16,028 bases of DNA from assembly GCA_031260865.1 (NCBI GenBank), contig JAISKQ010000181.1, forward strand, positions 1 through 16,028. The letters run 5' to 3'. This document shows, one piece after another, positions 1 through 5,992 of the stretch (position 1 is the stretch's first letter; each line of letters starts with the position of its first letter). This DNA comes from Prevotella sp. GTDB taxonomy: Bacteria > Bacteroidota > Bacteroidia > Bacteroidales > Dysgonomonadaceae. A model generated the notes under the pieces. It was not told where the DNA came from and made no database searches. It saw nothing but the letters and a program-made list of their open reading frames with translations. The position numbers were made by a program, and so were the translations under genes.

Positions 1-371
1 TCCCCTTTTTCTCCTTTGTTTGAACCACCAACCGAAAAATCCGGACAGGGCGGACCACCAATGAATCCAACAAGGTCGCAATCTGTTTTTGCTTTATTTA
101 ACATTGATGAAAGATCCACCTTATCTATAAATAATGAAATATCGTCATTATTATTTTCTTTAAGAAATTCACAAATATCATCAGTATTATAACCGAATAT
201 TGGCGGTCTTATACCCATATTTTCTCTCGCATATTTATATATATCCATGAATGGTTTGTGAAATTCATTCACAAACAACACTTTAAATCCCTGTGTATTT
301 TCAAAACCTAAATCAAGAAAACCAGCTCCAGAGAAGAACGAGAACAAGCCTATTTTTTGTTTATTTGCCAT
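1..371 (-). CDS. C5-cytosine DNA methyltransferase, N-terminal part (runs off the left edge)
   Basis: The first 123 codons of a DNA (cytosine-5) methyltransferase, reading leftward from an ATG at 371. Such enzymes transfer a methyl group from S-adenosylmethionine to carbon 5 of cytosine within a recognition site. Motif I, the SAM-binding FSGAGFLDLGFE, is at residues 13-24. Motif IV, the catalytic loop GGPPCPDFS with its nucleophilic cysteine, is at about 105-113. The usual form is PPCQGFS, so the proline-aspartate after the cysteine is a variant. The C-terminal motifs and target-recognition domain lie outside the window, so specificity cannot be judged. No restriction endonuclease is visible on this side. 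It could be an orphan methylase or half of a restriction-modification system continuing leftward. The ATG is preceded by a perfect hairpin with GAGGTGA in its loop. Family assignment is secure; biological role is not. Confidence 0.9.
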   Translation of the reverse strand, partial: MANKQKIGLFSFFSGAGFLDLGFENTQGFKVLFVNEFHKPFMDIYKYARENMGIRPPIFGYNTDDICEFLKENNNDDISLFIDKVDLSSMLNKAKTDCDLVGFIGGPPCPDFSVGGSNKGEKG

Positions 372-375
372 ATTT

Positions 376-406
376 AGTTTAAGAGTTTCACCTCAACTCT
401 TAAACT
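376..406 (-). promoter_or_regulatory. Perfect 12-bp inverted repeat over the methylase translation start region
   Basis: AGTTTAAGAGTT (376-387) and AACTCTTAAACT (395-406) are perfectly complementary, with a 7-nt spacer. On the methylase mRNA the hairpin ends 4 nt before the ATG. Its loop reads GAGGTGA, a good Shine-Dalgarno match, 16 nt upstream of the ATG if unfolded. The arrangement would suit an mRNA hairpin that presents the ribosome site in its loop, or a dimeric DNA operator for methylase autoregulation. The symmetry is seen directly; the role is inferred. Confidence 0.55.
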
Positions 407-408
407 CT

Positions 409-652
409 CATAAGCAAACAAAAAAGCGTGAAACTGCTCGTTGATTGCTTATTGTCGAAATCAGGCTCTGGAAAACCTTTGTACATCAATAAGCACGAAC
501 AGTTCACGCCCATAGAGCGTGAACCTTCGCGACTTATCCTCATGTACTTTGAAATTTTCCAGACTTCGATTTTCGAGAGAATAAGAGCTAAAAGCTCAAT
601 TTTTAATATTTTAAAATACGCGTATTAACTACGCTGCTTTTCCATAAGCAAA
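409..652. repeat. Small element-like repeat block: direct-repeat-flanked segment with inverted repeats
   Basis: CATAAGCAAA occurs at 409-418 and again at 643-652, bounding 224 bp between the copies. Just inside are imperfect inverted ends: AAAAAAGCG on the left (420-428) and CGCTGCTTTT on the right (632-641). The interior has an imperfect long hairpin, 426-454 pairing with 487-509, anchored by TGCTTATTG/CAATAAGCA. The loop of that hairpin (455-486) is itself inverted-repeated at 542-576, sharing TCTGGAAAA, GTACAT and TCGAAA blocks. A direct repeat outside imperfect inverted ends is the signature of a non-autonomous transposable element, but a regulatory RNA leader could also look like this. 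No other copy exists in the window to confirm mobility. Confidence 0.35.
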
Positions 653-799
653 AATTCTATTTAATTTACATTTAGTTTACAAATCTATGATATTTTTTTC
701 TATTAAAGAATGAAAAATTAAAATAGACATATTATTTCTGAACTTTTTTTCTTATATGTTCAACTGTAGAATCCTGTTGGTAATTTTTTAAGTTGCATA

Positions 800-1798
800 T
801 TATTCTCGGCTTTTATTGTTCAATTCTTTGACTGCACGGTCGAAATCAGAAACAATTTTTTGCGTTTTATTAAATTCTTCATATTCAATCTCTGCTTTGC
901 TATCGGCTTGCTGTTTGGATACTTTGCCCTTGTCAGTTAGGATTTTATATTTTCTGAACGCCAAAAACTCGTTCACACTTGCAGCAAATTCCTGCATAGA
1001 AAAAGTGTTTTCGCGCTCTATCAAGTCCTCTATATAATCGAAATAGCCTGAAACTGTTCGCTCTAAACGCTTGATTTCTTGTCCTTGAAGATAATTTTTC
1101 GCCACTGTAACATCCGATTTGAGAATACGCCCGTCAGGAGAGTTTTCCCAAGTGGTCAATCCCATATTCTCCTTATTTCTGTCGGCTTTGGTGTAAATGA
1201 TTTCAGCAGCAGTTTGTCCTGCTATGGCATAGTGAAATTTGTTTTGCACCATTGCATAAAAGTCGCGGGTAACAGAAGAATTACGGTTATAATCAATGCT
1301 ACACTCAGCAAAAATATCGGTAATCTGCTGCCAAATACGGCGTTCGCTTGCACGAATAGAGCGGACTCTTTCCAATAATTCTCGAAAATAATCCACTCCA
1401 AAAGCCGTTTTGCCTTGCTTCAACCGTTCATCGTCAAGTACAAAACCTTTTGTAATAAACTCTTTGAGTGTATTGGTTGCCCAAATCCTGAATTGCGTGG
1501 CTTTGGCGGAATTTACGCGGTAACCAACAGAAATGATTGCATCAAGGTTGTAAAATTTGGTGCTGTAATTCTTTCCGTCAGTAGCAGTATATTCCAAAAT
1601 GGAATATACTGAATGTTCGACAAGTTCTCCACTTGCAAAAATATTTTGCAAATGCTTCGCGATAGCGGGCTGTTGTACGCCAAAGAGCGAAGCCATTGCC
1701 TTTTGCGTAAGCCAAATAGTTTCATCTTTTACCACCACATCAACTTTCACATTTTCCTGTGGCGTGTTGTATATCAAAAATTGCAATTCTTTATTCAT
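800..1798 (-). CDS. RhuM-family protein
   Basis: A 332-residue member of the RhuM family (COG3943; called virulence RhuM after Salmonella pathogenicity island 3). Molecular function is not established for the family. The N-terminal part (about residues 10-110) is conserved, with an IWLTQKAMASLFGV segment resembling a DNA-binding helix-turn-helix, then KFYNLDAIISVGYRVNS and the FRIWATNTLKEFITKGF block that diagnose the family. The second half carries the SERRIWQQITDIF block and a charged, helical tail. No signal peptide or membrane segment, so cytoplasmic. RhuM genes are often accessory and occur near restriction-modification loci, which fits the methylase 430 bp downstream. No consensus promoter was found in the 180 bp upstream. 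A perfect 11-bp inverted repeat (1585-1595/1601-1611) lies inside the gene. Family call is firm; function unknown. Confidence 0.9.
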   Translation of the reverse strand: MNKELQFLIYNTPQENVKVDVVVKDETIWLTQKAMASLFGVQQPAIAKHLQNIFASGELVEHSVYSILEYTATDGKNYSTKFYNLDAIISVGYRVNSAKATQFRIWATNTLKEFITKGFVLDDERLKQGKTAFGVDYFRELLERVRSIRASERRIWQQITDIFAECSIDYNRNSSVTRDFYAMVQNKFHYAIAGQTAAEIIYTKADRNKENMGLTTWENSPDGRILKSDVTVAKNYLQGQEIKRLERTVSGYFDYIEDLIERENTFSMQEFAASVNEFLAFRKYKILTDKGKVSKQQADSKAEIEYEEFNKTQKIVSDFDRAVKELNNKSRE

Positions 1799-1906
1799 CG
1801 GTTTTGTTATTTCTTTTTTACATCATACAGGGTTTGTTTGAACTCGATATTCTCAGCTTTGACGAATAGCGCCAATACGGCGCCTTTATTTGGCTATTTA
1901 TTCTAA
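1799..1906. promoter_or_regulatory. RhuM upstream region with nested inverted repeats
   Basis: Between the RhuM start and the gcvT terminator. GCGCC (1869-1873) and GGCGC (1879-1883) form a perfect 5-bp inverted repeat. AATAGCGCCAA (1865-1875) and TTGGCTATT (1890-1898) form a second, overlapping imperfect one. Neither has a T-run suited to termination on either strand. They sit about 70-100 bp upstream of the RhuM ATG, where an operator could lie. No exact -7/-33 pair is present. Confidence 0.25.
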
Positions 1907-1940
1907 AATTCCCCGCCAGTCATCCGATTAGCGGGGAATT
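1907..1940 (-). terminator. Terminator downstream of gcvT
   Basis: Perfect 10-bp stem AATTCCCCGC/GCGGGGAATT with a 14-nt loop, 42 bp past the gcvT stop. On the minus strand it is followed by TTTTAG; on the plus strand by ATTTTCTTTT. The GC-rich core plus T-run makes it a good intrinsic terminator for gcvT. It also insulates the accessory RhuM/methylase segment. Confidence 0.75.
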
Positions 1941-1981
1941 ATTTTCTTTTACAGTTGCTTTATCCTTTTAGAAATCAAATA

Positions 1982-3079
1982 TTAATCCAACTTTCTGAAT
2001 GGCGGTTTCACAATCTCCGCTTTCAGACTTTTTTCCCTTACCTTGATATAAACAGGCGTACCCAAAGAGGCATATCCAGGCTTTACATATCCAAGTCCAA
2101 CACCGATTTTAGCAGTCGGAGACATAGTGCCCGAGGTCACCACGCCAATTTTCTCGCCTTTATCATCCACTATGTCATAGCCATGGCGCGGTATGCCTTT
2201 TTCCAACATGCGAAAACCACACAGCTTGCGGCTGACGCCTTCCTTCTTCTGTTTTTCCAAAATGGCGCGGGCTGTAAAGTCTTTCCCTTCTGTGAATTTG
2301 GTAATCCATCCTAAACCGGCTTCAATAGGCGAAGTGGTATCATCCAAGTCGTTACCGTACAGGCAAAAACCCATTTCCAAGCGCAACGTATCACGAGCGC
2401 CCAGTCCGATAGGTTTTATACCAAACTCTTTTCCCGCCTCAAAAATAGCATTCCAAATATCAACGCCGTATTGCGGATAGAAGTAGATTTCAAACCCTCC
2501 TGCCCCGGTGTATCCTGTGTTGGAGATAATTACATTGTCAAGTCCCGAACCTTCCAGATTACCGATTATAAACGAATAGTACGGAATCTTTGTCAGATCG
2601 ACCTTTGTCAATTTCTGAAGTGTTTCCAATGCTTTAGGTCCTTGTATTGCCAGCTGGGCTATATTATCGGACGAATTTTCCAGATCGGCAAATTCTTCAT
2701 TATGACTGACAAACCAGTTCCAGTCTTTTTCTACATTCGAAGCGTTCACTACTAACATGTATTTATCGGGGTCGTAATGATAGACAATAATGTCATCCAC
2801 AATCCCTCCCTGTTCGTTAACGATACTTGAATATTGCGCCTTTCCTATTTCCAGTACTGAGACATCGTTACTCAGCATCCTCTGAAGAAAAGCCAACGCC
2901 CTCGCCCCTTTTACCCATATTTCACCCATGTGTGATACATCGAACACGCCAACGCTTTTACATACGGTTAGATGCTCATCTATTATACCCGAATATTCAA
3001 TCGGCATATCATATCCTGCAAATTCGTGCATTTTAGCTCCCAATGCAATATGGATGTCCGTAAATGGAGTTTTTTTCAT
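1982..3079 (-). CDS. gcvT: Glycine cleavage system T protein (aminomethyltransferase)
   Basis: Encodes the T protein of the glycine cleavage system. It transfers the aminomethyl carbon from the lipoylated H protein to tetrahydrofolate, giving 5,10-methylene-THF and ammonia. At 365 residues it has the usual length. Visible family blocks are DVSHMGE (47-53), [10 protein letters not shown] (91-100, containing the catalytic aspartate), the [11 protein letters not shown] block, and [19 protein letters not shown], followed by the C-terminal [11 protein letters not shown] segment. It lies 74 bp downstream of pepT on the same strand and is followed by a terminator. I see no strong promoter in the gap, so co-transcription with pepT is likely. 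The H and P proteins are not in the window. Confidence 0.97.
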   Translation of the reverse strand: MKKTPFTDIHIALGAKMHEFAGYDMPIEYSGIIDEHLTVCKSVGVFDVSHMGEIWVKGARALAFLQRMLSNDVSVLEIGKAQYSSIVNEQGGIVDDIIVYHYDPDKYMLVVNASNVEKDWNWFVSHNEEFADLENSSDNIAQLAIQGPKALETLQKLTKVDLTKIPYYSFIIGNLEGSGLDNVIISNTGYTGAGGFEIYFYPQYGVDIWNAIFEAGKEFGIKPIGLGARDTLRLEMGFCLYGNDLDDTTSPIEAGLGWITKFTEGKDFTARAILEKQKKEGVSRKLCGFRMLEKGIPRHGYDIVDDKGEKIGVVTSGTMSPTAKIGVGLGYVKPGYASLGTPVYIKVREKSLKAEIVKPPFRKLD

Positions 3080-3153
3080 AGTTTCCTAATTTTTAATATT
3101 TTATTTATGATATATTTAATTACAAGTAAATAATGAAGAAGAATGATTAATTT

Positions 3154-4374
3154 TTAATTCTTTCCCGTTAATTCCACAATCTTCACAACGACTTCCACTG
3201 CCTTTTCCATCGACAAGATAGGAACAAATTCGTAACGTCCATGGAAATTATGACCTCCCGCGAAGATGTTAGGACAAGGCAAACCCATAAAAGACAAGCG
3301 GGCGCCATCGGTTCCTCCCCGTATCGGTTTTACAATAGGAGTAACGCCTACCGCCGTCATCGCCTCAAAAGCAAGGTCAACCACATGCTTTACAGGTTCA
3401 ACTTTTTCCCGCATATTGTAATACTGATCCTTTATCTCCACGGTCGTGCTTTCGGGGTACAGCTTATTGATGAAATCAACCGCGTCCTTCATCAGTTTCT
3501 TCCGTTGTTCAAACAGGTTACGGTCATGGTCGCGTATGATATAGCCTACTGTCGCGGCATCCACCGTTCCCGAAACATTGGTAAGATGATAAAAGCCTTC
3601 GTATCCGGTTGTATGTTCCGGCCTTTCGCTCGACGGCAAAAGGGAAATCAGTTTATTCGCCACCACCAGGGCGTTTACCATTTTATCTTTCGCATAACCG
3701 GGATGGACGCTTCGTCCCTGTATCGTGATTTTCACCCCCGCGGCATTAAAGTTTTCATACTCCAATTCGCCGATAGGTCCTCCGTCCAATGTATAAGCCC
3801 ATTCGCAGCCGAATTTTTCGACGTCGAAATAATCCGCTCCCGCGCCTATCTCCTCATCAGGCGTAAACCCGATACGGATTTTTCCATGTTTAATTTCAGG
3901 GTGATCTTTCAGGTATTGCACCGCCGTCAAAATTTCAGCGATACCCGCTTTATCATCCGCCCCCAACAATGTCTTACCATCAGTCACTATCAAATCCTGT
4001 CCTTTGTAGTCCGACATTTCAGGAAAATCGACAGGGGAAAGAATAACATTCAGTTCTTGACTCAATACAATATCTTTACCGTCATAGTTCTTTACAATCC
4101 GCGGATTCACATCCTTACCCGTAAGGTCGGGACTGGTATCCATGTGAGCGACAAAACCAATGGTCGGATTTTTCTTATCTGTATTGGCGGGCAAGGTTGC
4201 CATGATATAACCTTTATCATCCAATGAAATATCTTCCAATCCCATTTCATACAATTCTTTTTCCAACTCGCGGGCTAAAACCATTTGTCCCGGAGTACTC
4301 GGTGTTGTTCCTGTTTCTGTATTCGATTCGGTGTCAAATTTCACATACTTCAGAAAACGATCTACTACTGTCAT
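3154..4374 (-). CDS. pepT: Peptidase T (tripeptide aminopeptidase, M20B family)
   Basis: A zinc exopeptidase that removes the N-terminal residue of tripeptides in the cytoplasm. At 406 residues it matches the E. coli enzyme closely. The dinuclear zinc site is complete: HMD (His78, Asp80), GADDKAG with the bridging aspartate at 140, the EE pair (Glu174-Glu175), Asp197 in LDGG, and a C-terminal [11 protein letters not shown] block supplying the last histidine. Substrate-binding segments [10 protein letters not shown] and GRSVHPG are present. No signal peptide. It is the promoter-proximal gene of a pepT-gcvT unit, with about 85 nt of leader if the -7 box at 4466-4473 is used. Both products serve amino-acid use, suiting a peptide-fermenting lifestyle. 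Confidence 0.97.
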   Translation of the reverse strand: MTVVDRFLKYVKFDTESNTETGTTPSTPGQMVLARELEKELYEMGLEDISLDDKGYIMATLPANTDKKNPTIGFVAHMDTSPDLTGKDVNPRIVKNYDGKDIVLSQELNVILSPVDFPEMSDYKGQDLIVTDGKTLLGADDKAGIAEILTAVQYLKDHPEIKHGKIRIGFTPDEEIGAGADYFDVEKFGCEWAYTLDGGPIGELEYENFNAAGVKITIQGRSVHPGYAKDKMVNALVVANKLISLLPSSERPEHTTGYEGFYHLTNVSGTVDAATVGYIIRDHDRNLFEQRKKLMKDAVDFINKLYPESTTVEIKDQYYNMREKVEPVKHVVDLAFEAMTAVGVTPIVKPIRGGTDGARLSFMGLPCPNIFAGGHNFHGRYEFVPILSMEKAVEVVVKIVELTGKN

Positions 4375-4465
4375 ATTTTTTTTATTTTATTAAATTTTTT
4401 CAAAAAAATCATCGGACATTAAGTCTTTGATAGATAACTTCTTTTTTGCACAATAGACTTTCATA

Positions 4466-4473
4466 CAAATGTA
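4466..4473 (-). promoter_or_regulatory. Candidate -7 box for pepT-gcvT
   Basis: CAAATGTA on the plus strand reads TACATTTG on the minus strand, an exact TAnnTTTG match. The nearest TTTG upstream (4489-4486) is only 12 nt away instead of about 19, so the -33 element is missing or poor. Spacing to the pepT start is plausible. Confidence 0.4.
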
Positions 4474-4509
4474 GTAAAAGGAAATCAAAGGAAAAAATCG
4501 AATACACAT

Positions 4510-4540
4510 TTTGTTAATAAGAAAAATTTATCTACTTTTG
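4510..4540 (+). promoter_or_regulatory. Consensus Bacteroidota promoter for the SRP RNA-tRNA-Thr unit
   Basis: TTTG at 4510-4513, a 19-nt spacer, then TACTTTTG at 4533-4540: exact -33 and -7 elements of the Bacteroidota primary sigma factor at the preferred spacing. The RNA stem begins at 4543, only 2 nt beyond, so transcription should start at or near the first base of the RNA. Confidence 0.88.
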
Positions 4541-4542
4541 TC

Positions 4543-4642
4543 GCGGGTAAGTCCTATACGGTCAGCTCCCGACTAATCCCCCAGGGTTTGATCGCAGCAA
4601 GGGCCGTCGGTTGTAGCGACGCGATATAGTAAGCTTACCCGC
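4543..4642 (+). ncRNA. ffs: Probable bacterial small SRP RNA (4.5S type)
   Basis: A 100-nt RNA gene closed by a perfect 9-bp terminal stem, GCGGGTAAG (4543-4551) with CTTACCCGC (4634-4642). The interior can fold as one long interrupted hairpin. Near the tip it has CCAGG on the 5' side and GCAGCAAGGG on the 3' side, matching the conserved symmetric loop of SRP RNA domain IV that the M domain of Ffh binds; CCGAC/GTCGG pairs flank it. The apical loop reads GTTTGATC, not the common GGAA tetraloop. SRP RNA with Ffh and FtsY targets nascent membrane proteins. Size, single-hairpin shape and the CAGG/GCAGCAAGG pair are why I prefer this over 6S or tmRNA. It is followed 2 nt later by tRNA-Thr. Confidence 0.72.
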
Positions 4643-4644
4643 CT

Positions 4645-4718
4645 GCCTCTTTAGCTCAGTTGGCCAGAGCGCGTGATTTGTAATCTCGGGGTCGGCGGTT
4701 CGAATCCGTCAAGAGGCT
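4645..4718 (+). tRNA. tRNA-Thr (anticodon TGT)
   Basis: Cloverleaf: 7-bp acceptor stem GCCTCTT/AAGAGGC, D arm GCTC-AGTTGGCCA-GAGC, anticodon arm CGTGA-TTTGTAA-TCTCG with anticodon TGT (decodes ACA), 5-nt variable loop, T arm GGCGG-TTCGAAT-CCGTC, discriminator T. The 3' CCA is not encoded and must be added enzymatically. The anticodon stem has a T-T opposition at its middle pair (29-41). It is transcribed with the upstream SRP RNA. Confidence 0.95.
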
Positions 4719-4721
4719 CAA

Positions 4722-4759
4722 AAAAAAAGAAGACTGTTTTAAAACAGTCTTCTTTTTTT
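4722..4759 (+). terminator. Terminator of the SRP RNA-tRNA unit (works both ways)
   Basis: Perfect 19-bp inverted repeat, AAAAAAAGAAGACTGTTTT (4722-4740) and its complement (4741-4759). The GAAGACTG/CAGTCTTC core has an A-run on one side and a T-run on the other, the usual bidirectional intrinsic terminator. It begins 4 nt after the tRNA. Confidence 0.85.
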
Positions 4760-4765
4760 ATTTAT

Positions 4766-4794
4766 AGGATTGCCCCGAAAGGCAATCCTTTTTT
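4766..4794. terminator. Second terminator between tRNA-Thr and cydB
   Basis: AGGATTGCC (4766-4774) and GGCAATCCT (4781-4789) pair perfectly across a 6-nt loop; TTTTTT follows on the plus strand. It backs up the tRNA terminator. Lying 11 bp past the cydB stop, it can also start termination of the opposing cyd transcript, with the hairpin at 4722-4759 completing it. Confidence 0.75.
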
Positions 4795-4804
4795 AGTTTT
4801 CTAT

Positions 4805-5959
4805 TTAATACACATGACCATCGTCTTTCAAATCCTTTGAATTGAAACGTTTCTGTTCCATTACACCCCACGCGTAAACAATATATGCTAACACAAAAGG
4901 TATAAGGAGAGACACGATGCTCATCACTGTCAATGTAAATTCGCTGGATGATGAATTTTTAAGAGTCAATGAACTTTGCAAATCTGTACTTGACGGATAA
5001 TACGCGGTATTATTATAACCTGTGATCAACAACAGCATACATACGGTAAGTACTGTTCCAACACCTGTAAACCAAATACCTTTGCTAAAAGATTTGCTCA
5101 ATAACGTTTTGCCGATACCGAATAGCACAAGCAATACTCCAACGACAAACACAATTCCAACAATCGGCATTTCTATCAGATTGAAGAAATATTTATATTG
5201 TTGCAGATAGACTTCCGGAACCGGTTTTACATCAGGGTTTACGGCAAATCCTTGAGACAGGCAAATCCAAATAACAAATGCCAAGAAAAACACTACAAAC
5301 GGTATGCAATTATATAGCAAGAACATACGCGAACGTTTTACCAATGTTTCATCTTCAAGACGATTGATAAAGAACAAACAAGCAAGCGTCCGGGCAAGGA
5401 AGAATACGGTGAATCCAAGAAGCCAGTTACGAGGATCGGCTAATGCTTCCAATCCATGCCATTCGGTTCCCCAACGGCTGATAACAGGGTTTATCACATC
5501 TGCCATATTGCCTTTGTCGACTGTAAAATCAGAACCTGTAAAGAATGTGGCCAACGCCGCGCCTACAAGGAATGTACCCAACAATCCGTTTGCGAACAAG
5601 AACCATCTGTATGTATTACGTCCTAACAGGTTTCCCGGTCTTGACTGATATTCATAAGACACGGCTTGCAATACAAAACAGAACAGAATAGCCATCCATA
5701 CCCAATATGCTCCACCGAAACTGGTGGAATAGAACAATGGGAAAGAAGCAAATAAGGCTCCACCAAAAGTGACAAGAGTCGTAAATGTATATTCCCATTT
5801 ACGTCCCAAGGCATTAACCAAAAGCATACGTTCCTTTTCATCTTTAGCCAAAGAGAAAAGCATTGATTGTCCACCCTGCACAAATAAAAGGAACGCGAAA
5901 ATTCCTCCGATAAGGCATATAAGGAACCACCAATAATGTTGTAAAAATGAATAATCCAT
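4805..5959 (-). CDS. cydB: Cytochrome bd ubiquinol/menaquinol oxidase subunit II
   Basis: Subunit II of the cytochrome bd terminal oxidase, an inner-membrane complex that oxidises quinol and reduces O2 to water without pumping protons. The 384-residue product is almost all membrane: about nine hydrophobic segments, starting at residues 11-31 (WFLICLIGGIFAFLLFV) and ending with a helix before EQKRFNSKD. Family features include the early FVQGG segment, the NALGRKWEYTFTTLVTFGGALFASFP block and YEYQSRPGN. It follows cydA by 33 bp on the same strand with no promoter between, as is normal for the two-subunit oxidase. Downstream is a double terminator. The enzyme suits an anaerobe or microaerobe facing low oxygen. 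Confidence 0.96.
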   Translation of the reverse strand: MDYSFLQHYWWFLICLIGGIFAFLLFVQGGQSMLFSLAKDEKERMLLVNALGRKWEYTFTTLVTFGGALFASFPLFYSTSFGGAYWVWMAILFCFVLQAVSYEYQSRPGNLLGRNTYRWFLFANGLLGTFLVGAALATFFTGSDFTVDKGNMADVINPVISRWGTEWHGLEALADPRNWLLGFTVFFLARTLACLFFINRLEDETLVKRSRMFLLYNCIPFVVFFLAFVIWICLSQGFAVNPDVKPVPEVYLQQYKYFFNLIEMPIVGIVFVVGVLLVLFGIGKTLLSKSFSKGIWFTGVGTVLTVCMLLLITGYNNTAYYPSSTDLQSSLTLKNSSSSEFTLTVMSIVSLLIPFVLAYIVYAWGVMEQKRFNSKDLKDDGHVY

Positions 5960-5992
5960 AGTTATATCTTTTTTTAGTTATAAAATCATGTG

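Larger units (their letters stand above)
372..799. other. 428-bp gene-poor stretch between the methylase and RhuM genes
   Basis: No convincing coding region. The only open frame of note (428-628, plus, GTG start, 66 codons) lies over inverted repeats and resembles no family I know, so I do not call it. The stretch holds the methylase-start hairpin (376-406), an element-like repeat block (409-652), a small hairpin GAGCT-AAA-AGCTC (585-597), a 12-bp palindrome AATACGCGTATT (615-626), and AT-rich sequence with no clear terminator for the RhuM gene. A minus-strand TAGATTTG box (687-680) fits the Bacteroidota -7 consensus, but no TTTG lies at the right distance. If it is used, the methylase mRNA would have a leader of about 300 nt containing the repeats. 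Confidence 0.6.

Noticed and set aside
428..628. 66-codon plus-strand frame starting with GTG
   Set aside because: It sits over inverted repeats, has no family resemblance and no promoter or ribosome site.
409..652. CRISPR array or integron attC sites in the repeat-rich stretch
   Set aside because: No regularly spaced direct repeats, and no paired attC core sites (RYYYAAC/GTTRRRY) or integrase nearby.
3241..4227. Long plus-strand open frame (328 codons) opposite pepT
   Set aside because: It mirrors a clear pepT gene with complete zinc motifs; the opposing protein has no recognisable domains.
4543..4642. tmRNA or RNase P RNA for the structured RNA before tRNA-Thr
   Set aside because: Far too short at 100 nt; the single-hairpin shape and CAGG/GCAGCAAGG pair suit small SRP RNA.
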